Origin: Magicicada septendecula
Taxonomy: Eukaryota > Arthropoda > Insecta > Hemiptera > Cicadidae
DNA: 64,000 bases
Assembly (NCBI GenBank): GCA_034769895.1
Contig: CM068367.1
Span: 692,530,268-692,594,267, forward strand
Direction of reading: 5' to 3'
Shown: piece by piece, positions 1 to 6,943 of the stretch
How positions within the stretch are numbered: the stretch's first letter is position 1
Layout of the letters: every line of letters starts with the position of its first letter
Program-made: the position numbers and the translations under genes
The notes under the pieces: model-generated
What the model was told of the DNA's origin: nothing
What the model saw: only the letters and a program-made list of their open reading frames with translations
Databases searched by the model: none

Positions 1-1057
1 TTTTCATTTTTTAAATAATTTTTTTAATTTTCGTTCGACGAGATTCACATTCAGTAACTCAACTAGAACTCGTACAAGGTAAGTTTCATTTTTAAATAAT
101 TTTTTAATTTCTAAAATATAATATAATCAAGCAATTCTCAACTAGAGCTCGTACAAGGTAAGTTTTATTTTAAAATAATTTTTGTAATTTCTAATCAAGC
201 AATTATTGTTTAATAATATTGATTTTTTAAATTAGTTATATGTAATAACACATGAATGCACATTGCGCAACATTTCTTTTAGCTTGTATATTGAGTGATG
301 ATTAGTGTTAATCTTTCAAGGATTTGTGAAATAAATATAGAATAAAAATGTTAAAGCAATATTATTTAATTAAAATACAAGTAATCAAAATATATTACAA
401 TTTAAAATAAATATTATGTAACAGTAAACAGTGGTGACAAGTACAAAATACATAATATGTAAACATATACAATATGACATTTGTGTACAATATTCATCTA
501 AATAAAGTAATTACAAATTAAAATATGATGACGTACACAGTAATGACAAAAATTAATATGTAAACATGTGTGACAATTGTGTATGAATTACAAATAAGTA
601 AAACTAATAAATACATTTGCATACATTTATATTATGTGTAAGCAAATTAGATTTTAATTTATAAATTTATTACGCATAATAATTTATTATTTGTAATTGT
701 TTTAATAATTGTTTTGAATTACATTAAAATAAATAAGTTTAAGCACATTATATTTACTATTTGTGTACGTGTGCAATGACAATTTTGAACAAATATATTT
801 GTTAATTTTGAAAATGTCTATCCAGGCTTACTCTAAAATGTACACCATGTAAGCCTTGTTTTATTATCTAGATATACAGTAAATATATTGATAATTAAAT
901 ATAATTAAATTAAATGAAATATATGTGTAAGCACAATATATTATAAATTAAAATACAACTAAGTACATGTTAATATATAATTGTACGTGCAGCTAATGAC
1001 AATTATGTGTATTTACAATGAAAATTATACATGGTAAGTGAGTATGTCCATTCGGTC
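1..1057. other. AT-rich non-coding region with degenerate repeats
   Basis: No convincing gene is seen. Bases 58-204 hold two tandem copies of a 67-80 bp unit (58-137 and 138-204). Each contains an element like CTCGTACAAGGTAAGTT, which reads as a consensus 5' splice donor on the plus strand. Bases about 427-605 hold two degenerate copies of a segment with ATGTAAACAT and ACAATTGTGTA-like words. Near 826-850 the minus strand can be read as a short C-terminal tail resembling the end of the gene at 1058-1363, but stop codons lie directly upstream, so it is at best a remnant. Could be the left flank or terminal part of the Polinton. Confidence 0.5.
58..204 (+). repeat. Two-copy tandem repeat carrying splice-donor-like words
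   Basis: Units at 58-137 and 138-204 share the CTCAACTAGA(A/G)CTCGTACAAG start, a GTAAGTTT-type donor-like word and an AATCAAGCAATT end. The first copy is preceded by ATTCAG, which resembles a splice acceptor. The second unit is shorter by about a dozen bases. The arrangement resembles duplicated exon-intron modules such as those seen in the RING gene at 19-20 kb, but no reading frame can be confirmed because the window starts here. Confidence 0.55.
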
Positions 1058-1363
1058 TTACTGTACAATTTCTACTATGTACGCTCTATCCTTTTCTCCA
1101 CGAAAAATTAGATGCAGCGAACACGGTACTAAATCTTTTAATTCATCATCTTCGAAAACGCTCGCGTATCTTTTAGGTAGATATACGCGATATTTTAGTT
1201 TAGGGTCTTTATAATCTTGAAGAGTGACGAGTACGGCTTTCCCGTACTTCGCGTCTATATTCTGCATTTCTTCTATCGGATATTTTACACCGATTATTAA
1301 TTCTTTTATTTTTTTATATTCAATTGCGCTAATAGTTGCAAATTTTTCAGTGAATGATGCCAT
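1058..1363 (-). CDS. Small conserved Polinton-borne protein, paralogue A
   Basis: A 101-residue ORF. The open frame extends further upstream, but the first ATG is at 1363, so that start is chosen. I do not recognise a named function. The protein has a pattern seen in small proteins of invertebrate mobile elements: a YPI motif near residue 28, a stretch of alternating hydrophobic residues, then LPKRY near residue 65 and a beta-rich C-terminus ending in AYIVEIVQ. This would suit a small beta-barrel (for example OB-like) fold, which is inference. The gene at 2424-2705 shows the same order of motifs (YPI, then VPKKF), so the two look like diverged paralogues. It is the last gene of the minus-strand run and is followed by AT-rich sequence. 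Confidence 0.6.
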   Translation of the reverse strand: MASFTEKFATISAIEYKKIKELIIGVKYPIEEMQNIDAKYGKAVLVTLQDYKDPKLKYRVYLPKRYASVFEDDELKDLVPCSLHLIFRGEKDRAYIVEIVQ

Positions 1364-1490
1364 TTTAAAATAAAGAATTTTATATTTGTCTCGCGCGTCT
1401 CTCAAGGACTGAACGAATAACGCTCGCACACAGCGGAATAAATAGGGAGGTAGTTGTGGAGGTGGAACCAGAGAGGGGGAACTACATAAC

Positions 1491-1844
1491 GTACAGTAAG
1501 CGTTTATTTTTAACCGTGTGAACAGGATATGACTTGTCTTCTCACGACTCGATGGGTAGGCGGGGAAGAGGAGACGAGTCGGTTATTTTTTTTTATGAAT
1601 AGACAGAATGATGTAATTAACAGCACTCATGCGTGTTAGAACATGTTGCTGAAGCTAAATTTTTTATCGTACAGTAAGCGTTTATTTTTATCCGTGTGAA
1701 CAGGATACGACTTGACTTCTCACGACTCGATGGGTAGGCGGGGAAGAGGAGACGACTCGGTTATTTTTTTTATGAATAGACAGAATGATTTAATTAACAG
1801 CACTCATGCGTGTTAGAACATGTCGGTGAATCTAATTTTTTTTA
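1491..1844. repeat. Two-copy tandem repeat of about 178 bp
   Basis: Unit 1 spans 1491-1668 and unit 2 1669-1844. Both begin GTACAGTAAGCGTTTATTTT and contain a shared GACTCGATGGGTAGGCGGGG core, a run of T, and a CATGCGTGTTAGAACATGT end. They are nearly identical apart from scattered substitutions and small T-run indels. A degenerate third start (TATGACTATACAGAGTGATGTAAT) follows at about 1845-1870. In unit 1, CGACTCG (1545-1551) and CGAGTCG (1575-1581) form a 7-bp inverted repeat; in unit 2 the second arm is changed and no longer pairs. Each unit carries AATAAA on the minus strand, downstream of the minus-strand genes. Confidence 0.85.
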
Positions 1845-1920
1845 TATGACTATACAGAGTGATGTAATCGTCAGAAAGGTTAATTTGTTTTACGTAAGCG
1901 CTAAACAATAATGTTTTCAA

Positions 1921-2442
1921 TTAGTAATTTATTAGAAACATATTGATTACTCTAAAATCTGATACAACCCACTCGCGTAAAGCGTGTACTCTAGTATTTG
2001 TACATATTTCTGGAAGTAAGTGGTGCACGAGACAGACTGTTCCATGTATTGATTGTAATTGATCGAGTTTAGGACAACCGAAATCTTCTAAATTTATAAT
2101 ATTAAAATGTACGATACGCTTCTGTAGAAATTTTTTTTTTTGCAATCCTTTTACGAACACAAATTTAAAAGGAAATGTATATTTTTTTAATATCGGCACA
2201 AGATGTTCATACGATGTGTCCCCGTCCGTCCACGCTAGTCCATGATAATGCTCTGTTAACCATCTGTTTGTCCTCGCATGTTTATGATTCGAAACAATCA
2301 TGTTTGCTGGAGGTGAAAATATCCAATGTCTGCTGGCAAATGCAGTGACATCCATAATGGATAGTTCCTTAACGAGTTCGTTTCCATCGTTGTCGATGAA
2401 ACAGTGAAAGTCAAGGATGACTGCTAGATTATCCTCGCACAT
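1921..2442 (-). CDS. Uncharacterised protein, possible RNase H-fold nuclease-like family
   Basis: A 173-residue protein with an ATG start at 2442. No named family can be assigned with certainty. The N-terminus (ILDFHCF at residues 9-15, followed by KELSI) has the acidic-hydrophobic layout of the first motif of DEDD-type exonucleases. It is followed by a WLTEHYHGLAW segment near residues 61-71, a FVKG segment near 95, and a NLEDFGCPKLDQL segment near 116. The pattern resembles proteins I associate with invertebrate virus-like elements, so I infer a degraded or divergent nuclease-like fold. The start overlaps the end of the gene at 2424-2705 by 19 nt. AATAAA on the minus strand overlaps the last codons. 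Confidence 0.55.
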   Translation of the reverse strand: MCEDNLAVILDFHCFIDNDGNELVKELSIMDVTAFASRHWIFSPPANMIVSNHKHARTNRWLTEHYHGLAWTDGDTSYEHLVPILKKYTFPFKFVFVKGLQKKKFLQKRIVHFNIINLEDFGCPKLDQLQSIHGTVCLVHHLLPEICTNTRVHALREWVVSDFRVINMFLINY

Positions 2443-2705
2443 CCTTTTTTCGTTATAAATAATGTGTTTGGTGTTACTAAGAACGCTGCAGATCCGTCCG
2501 TCTTACGAAACAGACACGTTGTATGTTGTGAAACGCTCGTAAAGAATTTTTTTGGAACGTTTATTTTGTACCTTATATTTTCGTCACGGATCAGTGCAAC
2601 AAATTTACAGGTCAAAATGTTGTATACAAAAATGTCTATAGGGTATAGTATTGTGTGCTTTAATTCACTACAGCGTATGTACTGGTAGGGAGATAACAGC
2701 TCCAT
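2424..2705 (-). CDS. Small conserved Polinton-borne protein, paralogue B
   Basis: A 93-residue ORF with an ATG start. It has the same layout as the product of 1058-1363: an N-terminal YxY/Y-K segment, YPI near residue 21, a hydrophobic strand, a lysine/arginine-rich strand, NVPKKF near residues 48-53 where paralogue A has YLPKRY, then a final strand pair. Identity is low but the order and spacing agree, which supports common descent by duplication. Function unknown; a small beta-rich protein is inferred. It sits between the IAP gene and the uncharacterised gene at 1921-2442, overlapping the latter by 19 nt in another frame. Confidence 0.55.
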   Translation of the reverse strand: MELLSPYQYIRCSELKHTILYPIDIFVYNILTCKFVALIRDENIRYKINVPKKFFTSVSQHTTCLFRKTDGSAAFLVTPNTLFITKKGCARII

Positions 2706-2843
2706 GCGTCCGTCTTCAACGCGTGCTGTTCAAACACTGAGGTATACGATATTAGTGGACTTGGATTAAACACTTTTGCCACGGCAGCATATATTTTCAA
2801 ACCTTGTGTTCACTAATCGATTAAATTAAGGTGTGAAAATGAA

Positions 2844-3521
2844 CTAGAAATACGCTCTCATGTAAGCGGTGCATGTGGTTCTACATAAAGGACAAGTATG
2901 TAGGGTTATGGCGCAATTCACACATGTGATAAAATGTCGACAGGGAATAAGTACAACTTCCACGTTCTGTGCGTAACAGACTTTGCACATTGTATCACGA
3001 TTAGAGCTTCCTTCTATGTTTTTTATATTCTCCTTGATAGTGTCGACGTGTTGTTCGTTCTCTGCTGTCGCTATTGCTGTTGGTGCTTGCGCTTCGGTAA
3101 CGATACCCAGTGCCTTGATGATAAAATTTTTATCTTTCATTAACATTACGTAAGAGCACGCAGGGAAATGACGTGCGTGTTCCATCCAAGCATATTCTCC
3201 ACGTTCCCATTTGTTTAATCCGCCTCCACAGCAAAAACAAATCACTCTATCGTTGCATCCAGTGTAAAAGAAACCCGCTTCTGATAATTCTTTAGGTGTT
3301 ATCGTTAACGATACAGGCCATTCTTTAAAACTCTTTAAACGATTTTCCAAGCTTCTGTAACGCGGGTACGGAGATGTGATTTTTTGAATTAAGATGACTT
3401 GCACTTCTTTATCGTCTGGTGATAAGGACTTGATTGTTGTTGCTGTCGCTTCACCGCATTGTTTGAAATAGCGGTCGTTCTTGGGTTTGGTATCATCATC
3501 ATCGAAATCGTGTGAAAGCAT
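2844..3521 (-). CDS. Inhibitor-of-apoptosis protein (one BIR plus C-terminal RING)
   Basis: A 225-residue protein with an ATG start. Residues about 58-125 form a BIR domain whose zinc ligands can be read as C95, C98, H115 and C122, with the HARHFPAC signature. Residues 179-213 form a C3HC4 RING: C179, C182, C194, H196, C200, C203, C210 and C213, ending CPLC. IAPs of this plan bind caspases or IAP antagonists through the BIR and act as E3 ubiquitin ligases through the RING; baculovirus and insect IAPs share it. In a virus-like element this would delay host-cell death, which is inference from the family. The usual GDDPW stretch is replaced by a GEYAW-like one. Only one BIR is present, fewer than in most cellular IAPs. 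It lies beyond the capsid genes, in the accessory end of the element. Confidence 0.92.
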   Translation of the reverse strand: MLSHDFDDDDTKPKNDRYFKQCGEATATTIKSLSPDDKEVQVILIQKITSPYPRYRSLENRLKSFKEWPVSLTITPKELSEAGFFYTGCNDRVICFCCGGGLNKWERGEYAWMEHARHFPACSYVMLMKDKNFIIKALGIVTEAQAPTAIATAENEQHVDTIKENIKNIEGSSNRDTMCKVCYAQNVEVVLIPCRHFITCVNCAITLHTCPLCRTTCTAYMRAYF

Positions 3522-3611
3522 CTTGTGCGTCCTCTCGCGAGTCGTGTTGATGAAACACTGAGCAAAAAAAATAGGAAGAAGAGGATAATCGTTTCCCCCT
3601 CCACAAAATAA

Positions 3612-3758
3612 AATACATGAAAAATGATTACATTTTTTTTAAATAAAAAATTACATACATGTAAGTCATACATTACATTCTATTTACAGCAAATACATAA
3701 AAATTGATTACATTTTTAAAATAAAAATCGCATACATGTAACACATACATTACATTCT
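3612..3758. repeat. Two-copy AT-rich tandem repeat between IAP and capsid genes
   Basis: Copies at 3612-3681 and 3692-3758 share an AATACAT(G/A)AAAA start, a CATACATGTAA core and a CATACATTACATTCT end. They fill most of the 290-bp gap between the IAP and the major capsid gene. No gene is seen here. It may hold the IAP promoter and the 3' end of the capsid transcript, but no clear signal was identified. Confidence 0.75.
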
Positions 3759-3811
3759 AAAAAGCAACATTATATTTACACCAAAAAAAAACAATAATTT
3801 ATAGTAAATGT

Positions 3812-5053
3812 TTAATTATGTCTGCGCACTGTGTTGGATAACGGAGTGTACACGTTGAGCGAATCATGCAGTATCAAGCAGTAGGCCGCGGTCTGAGCGG
3901 GGAAATTGCTCGATGACTCGAATTCCAATCTGACGTCGACTGGTGAAGACTTGAGCGACTCATCCTGTCTGCTACAATCGAAGACGAATAACGGTGCTTT
4001 TGCTATGAACTCAGTAGGCGTTAGAAGTACGTTGGGTTGACTTCTGTGGTAGTATGACTTTTGAAATCGTGTATACATGTCGTACAGCAATGCATAACGT
4101 CCGTTATCGATATCCAGGTTCAGGTTATCGTACGGGTAGTATTTGTCGTTCAGAAAGAGTCTCGCATTTGTCACATTGCAGTGATCGAATTCGCCGGCAT
4201 GTTTTTTCAGATTATTCTTTCTGCTGGTCTGGAAGGTGAGTATCACGTACCGCGGTTTCTCCAGTTGTGTAGTTGTTTTCACTGTCCAAGTCTGTCTGTC
4301 AGTCGTTGGTAAAACCGGGTACTCGTGCAGTTCCCAACTACGAAACGGTAAGAATAGTGGTAGGTCTTTGCGTATGATATCCAATAATCGTATCCGTACT
4401 TCATTGTTCACATACACGAACGGAATCATCCAAGAGATTTTTGTTAGTTCTATATCAGCGTTAGCGGGCGCATCCGTAGACGAGAACAGAGCGTTAACGT
4501 CAGTGGAAGTGCGTAATAGTATCAGTTCTTGTTTCATGTTTAAAATAACATGTGTGAAATCTTCAGCAAATCCCATCAGCATCCTCAACGGTATGCAAAA
4601 GTTGAATTCATTATTTTTACCAGATGGTGTTAGCTCGTCAGCTGTAGGAGCAACCCAACCGGCATTTTGCATCGAAACAATGTCCTGCTTGCTGGCAGAT
4701 AGTATGGTTTTAATAGTGGATGTGATGCCAACACTCTTGGTACGATCTACTTCCACGCCGGCCAATTCGTAACGGATTTCTTCGAAGAGAAACGCAATCG
4801 CATTGTTTATCATTTTCACGTTCACATTACCAGTGGCAGTGGTTTTTTTGCTCAACTTGCCTTCAACGTACAGGAAACTTTCCATCGGTAAAGTGAAGAC
4901 TTCCTGTTGCAGGATAGGTATGCGTATCTCATCATTATTTCCATATCGTGACGCCGACGCGTACGGTGCATGAGGATGATATTCATAATGTGTGATGTTG
5001 TCTTCAAAGAACGGTCGACGTTCAACCGATAAGACTATACCGCTGTCCGTCAT
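3812..5053 (-). CDS. Major capsid protein (double jelly-roll type)
   Basis: A 413-residue protein with an ATG start. I recognise it as the Polinton/adintovirus major capsid protein from its length, its position next to the penton-like gene, and its pattern: an N-terminal segment with a PFFED-like start, a first beta-rich half containing FLYVEGKL near residues 60-67 and IRYELAGVEVD near 93-103, and a second half with a PRYVILTFQT strand and a run of short strands to the C-terminus. In the family, trimers build the pseudo-hexameric capsomers of an icosahedral shell. The reading frame is unbroken. Its ATG lies 1 nt after the stop of the small basic gene (TAA-C-ATG on the minus strand), pointing to shared transcripts or coupled translation. 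Confidence 0.85.
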   Translation of the reverse strand: MTDSGIVLSVERRPFFEDNITHYEYHPHAPYASASRYGNNDEIRIPILQQEVFTLPMESFLYVEGKLSKKTTATGNVNVKMINNAIAFLFEEIRYELAGVEVDRTKSVGITSTIKTILSASKQDIVSMQNAGWVAPTADELTPSGKNNEFNFCIPLRMLMGFAEDFTHVILNMKQELILLRTSTDVNALFSSTDAPANADIELTKISWMIPFVYVNNEVRIRLLDIIRKDLPLFLPFRSWELHEYPVLPTTDRQTWTVKTTTQLEKPRYVILTFQTSRKNNLKKHAGEFDHCNVTNARLFLNDKYYPYDNLNLDIDNGRYALLYDMYTRFQKSYYHRSQPNVLLTPTEFIAKAPLFVFDCSRQDESLKSSPVDVRLEFESSSNFPAQTAAYCLILHDSLNVYTPLSNTVRRHN

Positions 5054-5054
5054 G

Positions 5055-5243
5055 TTACTTGTTTCTCTTGAGTTTGAATCCTAGTGAAATCAGGTAGCGT
5101 CGGTTAGTTGCTGTTAATCGTGTCAACGACGAACGTCTACTGATACCTTTTCCAACAGTGTTGTCCTCTTTTATCTTGCAGTGCAAGCCGTCGCTACCTC
5201 CGCTCTTCATCATCATGGAGGTTTCGGTGAAATAAATTCCCAT
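5055..5243 (-). CDS. Small basic protein between penton and major capsid genes
   Basis: A 62-residue ORF with an ATG start 5 nt after the penton stop; its own stop is 1 nt before the capsid ATG. It is rich in Lys and Arg towards the C-terminus (RRSSLTRL, then a KLKRNK end) and has a Met/Gly/Ser-rich N-terminal third. I do not recognise a named family. Size, charge and location would suit a virion core or cement peptide, which is inference from position only. The tight packing on both sides makes it likely to be translated. Confidence 0.6.
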   Translation of the reverse strand: MGIYFTETSMMMKSGGSDGLHCKIKEDNTVGKGISRRSSLTRLTATNRRYLISLGFKLKRNK

Positions 5244-5248
5244 GATTA

Positions 5249-5953
5249 CTACACACGTTTCAAATGTATACGTGCGGTGATGACTTCCCCTTGAAAATTC
5301 ACAATATCACCGTCCTGATCGTGTACGGACACTGTAACGTTACGCAAGTGTAGTACGTTAAGCGGAAAATAAATGACGTTTCTAGGCGTTTCGACTATCT
5401 TGAATCCTGGCTCAACTGTTGGATAGAACGAGTGCAATATATGCTCGTTTCGACCCGCCTTGTATGAACCTTGAACAGCGTTACACCTTATCTCCAAAAC
5501 GTTCACTTTGTTAATGTTTACAGGCGCATCCGACGTGTGTAATATATACGCTTCTAACTTGCGGCTCTTGGAAAAACCCAACATGGTACCGATCGTGTGT
5601 TCCGTACATCCGAAATCGATATCGTATGAACAATAAATTTCACATTTCAATGTGTTGTTGTTGGGTCGTAGAGAAAATTTCGGGTCTGCTAGTTCTTTTT
5701 TCAGGTATGTTTCAATATCACTGATTTCATACACACCGGTCGGTATATTGACAAGCTCTAACGTTTTACGTGCTCCCTTTAGTACAGGAAAGACATTGTT
5801 TTTTCCACTCTCCACTTTCGGTATAGAGTTGTACGTGGTAAAGTCCAGCAGTCCTGCGTACCATTCACCGTCCGTCAATTCAAGCGGTGGAAAAAAGTCA
5901 CAAACCAGTGCGCTCGGATCCGTTCCTGTGACGGTGACCGTAAGCGAAGACAT
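5249..5953 (-). CDS. Minor capsid (penton-like) protein
   Basis: A 234-residue protein when started at the ATG at 5953. An alternative ATG at 5995 adds 14 residues and would overlap the protease gene by 34 nt; the downstream start is preferred because it begins with MSSLTVTVTG, leaves an 8-nt gap and fits the family start. The sequence is beta-rich with the patterns DGEWYAGLLDF, IPTGVYEISDIE, IGTMLGFS, HSFYPTVEPGFKI and DQDGDIVNF followed by a RIHLK tail. I recognise this as the single jelly-roll minor capsid protein of Polintons and adintoviruses, which forms pentons at the icosahedral vertices. It sits between protease and major capsid genes, as expected for the morphogenesis module. Confidence 0.85.
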   Translation of the reverse strand: MSSLTVTVTGTDPSALVCDFFPPLELTDGEWYAGLLDFTTYNSIPKVESGKNNVFPVLKGARKTLELVNIPTGVYEISDIETYLKKELADPKFSLRPNNNTLKCEIYCSYDIDFGCTEHTIGTMLGFSKSRKLEAYILHTSDAPVNINKVNVLEIRCNAVQGSYKAGRNEHILHSFYPTVEPGFKIVETPRNVIYFPLNVLHLRNVTVSVHDQDGDIVNFQGEVITARIHLKRV

Positions 5954-5961
5954 CTTGTAGT

Positions 5962-6336
5962 TTACTGATCGTTCGATGTCAAAAACTCTAAACATAAATG
6001 TCCGCAGATGACTGTATCCGACGGTTGTTTTCGCATGTAATTGTAATGAACGTCGGTCACGTTCGATCCAAAGTACCGCATTAGCTCGACAGGTGGACGT
6101 AGATTGCCGAATCCATCAAAGTACCAGACTCTGTCGCCTCGCTTCTTGTAGCATACCCAGTGCGTGCCCGGTCCGCTAGCATCGTCCAGATTCACGATCG
6201 CACTTTCGTTCACCCACGGTGATGTACTAGGAAGTGCGTCGCGCATGTACACACCTCTGAAATAGGGTATACGCAATCGTTTCGTGTACTCATAAAGATC
6301 ATGATCGGACAATGGACGCACGGGTATTTTGATTAG
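5962..6336 (-). CDS. Adenain-like cysteine protease, lacking its own ATG
   Basis: The catalytic set of the adenovirus protease family is visible: GTHW with the histidine, YFDGFG with the aspartate, a glutamine in the RKQPSD segment, and VICGHLCLEFL with the nucleophile cysteine. In the family this enzyme matures capsid proteins during assembly. The frame is open from upstream of 6336 but has no ATG before residue 26 of the recognisable domain (the first is in YMRDALP), which would delete conserved sequence; the apparent first codon at 6321 is GTG. The frame is the -1 frame of the PLA2 gene directly upstream, and begins at an A_AAA_AAC heptamer (6342-6336). A -1 frameshift fusion is therefore the simplest route to expression. 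Alternatives are a non-AUG start or splicing. Confidence 0.87.
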   Translation of the reverse strand, partial: LIKIPVRPLSDHDLYEYTKRLRIPYFRGVYMRDALPSTSPWVNESAIVNLDDASGPGTHWVCYKKRGDRVWYFDGFGNLRPPVELMRYFGSNVTDVHYNYMRKQPSDTVICGHLCLEFLTSNDQ

Positions 6337-6342
6337 TTTTTT
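6234..6342 (-). promoter_or_regulatory. Candidate -1 ribosomal frameshift signal (A_AAA_AAC)
   Basis: On the minus strand the PLA2 gene ends CGA AAA AAC TAA. The heptamer A AAA AAC occupies 6342-6336 in the correct X_XXY_YYZ phase, immediately before the TAA at 6335-6333. Slipping back one base enters the protease frame exactly. A possible stimulatory stem pairs GTGCGTC (6321-6315) with GACGCAC (6240-6234), starting 14 nt after the heptamer, which is longer than the usual 5-9 nt spacer. The same heptamer drives gag-pro shifting in some retroviruses. Heptamer, phase and missing ATG are seen directly; use in vivo is inference. Confidence 0.65.
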
Positions 6343-6941
6343 CGGTACGGTCGAAGATAGAGTCCTGAAGCCTTTTTACCACCACTCCTTCTTCGTCGTT
6401 TTCCTGTCCCTGTTGTCGTCGTCGTCCTCCTCCTCTTCCTGATTATCGTGCGTCGAACCGGCTTGCGTCGTCTGGTGCGACGTCGACGTTTACGCACACC
6501 ACCACCACCACTACAGCATAGCCCGCTGCCTAACGCAGATTTCGCCTTCATTGCTGCTGCTACGGCTGCTGCGTACGCTCTTTCACTGATGCCTGAATTC
6601 AAAGCTTTAACTCGTTCCCACGCTTTACCGGCTAGCACACGATCCGCTATACCTCGTCGTTCGTTGTCCTTGTACTTGCTGTAAGCGATATCGTGTTCGC
6701 GACAGGCTTCGTCCAACTCGTTGATTCCTCGATCACCACGACTCAATCTCTCCTCTAGTTTCGTTCCTGGTCCGCAGAACCTGTAGCCAGGCAGATGTAG
6801 TTCTACCGGTAATACGTCCACCGCTCGATTGATCAGTGTAGGTACTGACTTCGCGACGAATGGTACCGCGCTTTTAACTATTTTTCCGATAAGACCACGC
6901 CCCCCTTTTTTTTTATCAACACGGCTACGTAGTTCATACAT
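6333..6941 (-). CDS. PLA2-domain capsid-associated protein with polybasic tail
   Basis: A 202-residue protein from the ATG at 6941; the longer open frame upstream starts with TTG and overlaps the fibre gene, so it is not chosen. Residues about 51-59 (PGYRFCGPG) match the calcium-binding loop, and REHDIAY (residues 81-87) carries the His-Asp catalytic pair of the phospholipase A2 domain known from parvovirus VP1 unique regions. There it opens endosomal membranes during entry. A hydrophobic stretch precedes it (FVAKSVPTLI). The C-terminal third is strongly basic, with several runs of four to five arginines, resembling viral DNA-condensing core proteins. The ATG comes 2 nt after the fibre stop (TAG-TC-ATG). 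The 3' end carries the frameshift heptamer leading to the protease. Confidence 0.85.
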   Translation of the reverse strand: MYELRSRVDKKKGGRGLIGKIVKSAVPFVAKSVPTLINRAVDVLPVELHLPGYRFCGPGTKLEERLSRGDRGINELDEACREHDIAYSKYKDNERRGIADRVLAGKAWERVKALNSGISERAYAAAVAAAMKAKSALGSGLCCSGGGGVRKRRRRTRRRKPVRRTIIRKRRRTTTTTGTGKRRRRSGGKKASGLYLRPYRKN

Positions 6942-6943
6942 GA

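Noticed and set aside
1-1057. Polinton terminal inverted repeat at the left edge
   Set aside because: No matching inverted sequence seen at 18.6-21.9 kb by eye, and no target duplication.
3389-3673. 94-codon minus-strand ORF overlapping the IAP start
   Set aside because: Low-complexity, in another frame of the IAP N-terminus and AT-rich leader; the IAP frame is clearly the real one.
4236-4772. 178-codon plus-strand ORF inside the capsid gene
   Set aside because: Complete overlap with the capsid gene in antisense and no domain-like pattern.
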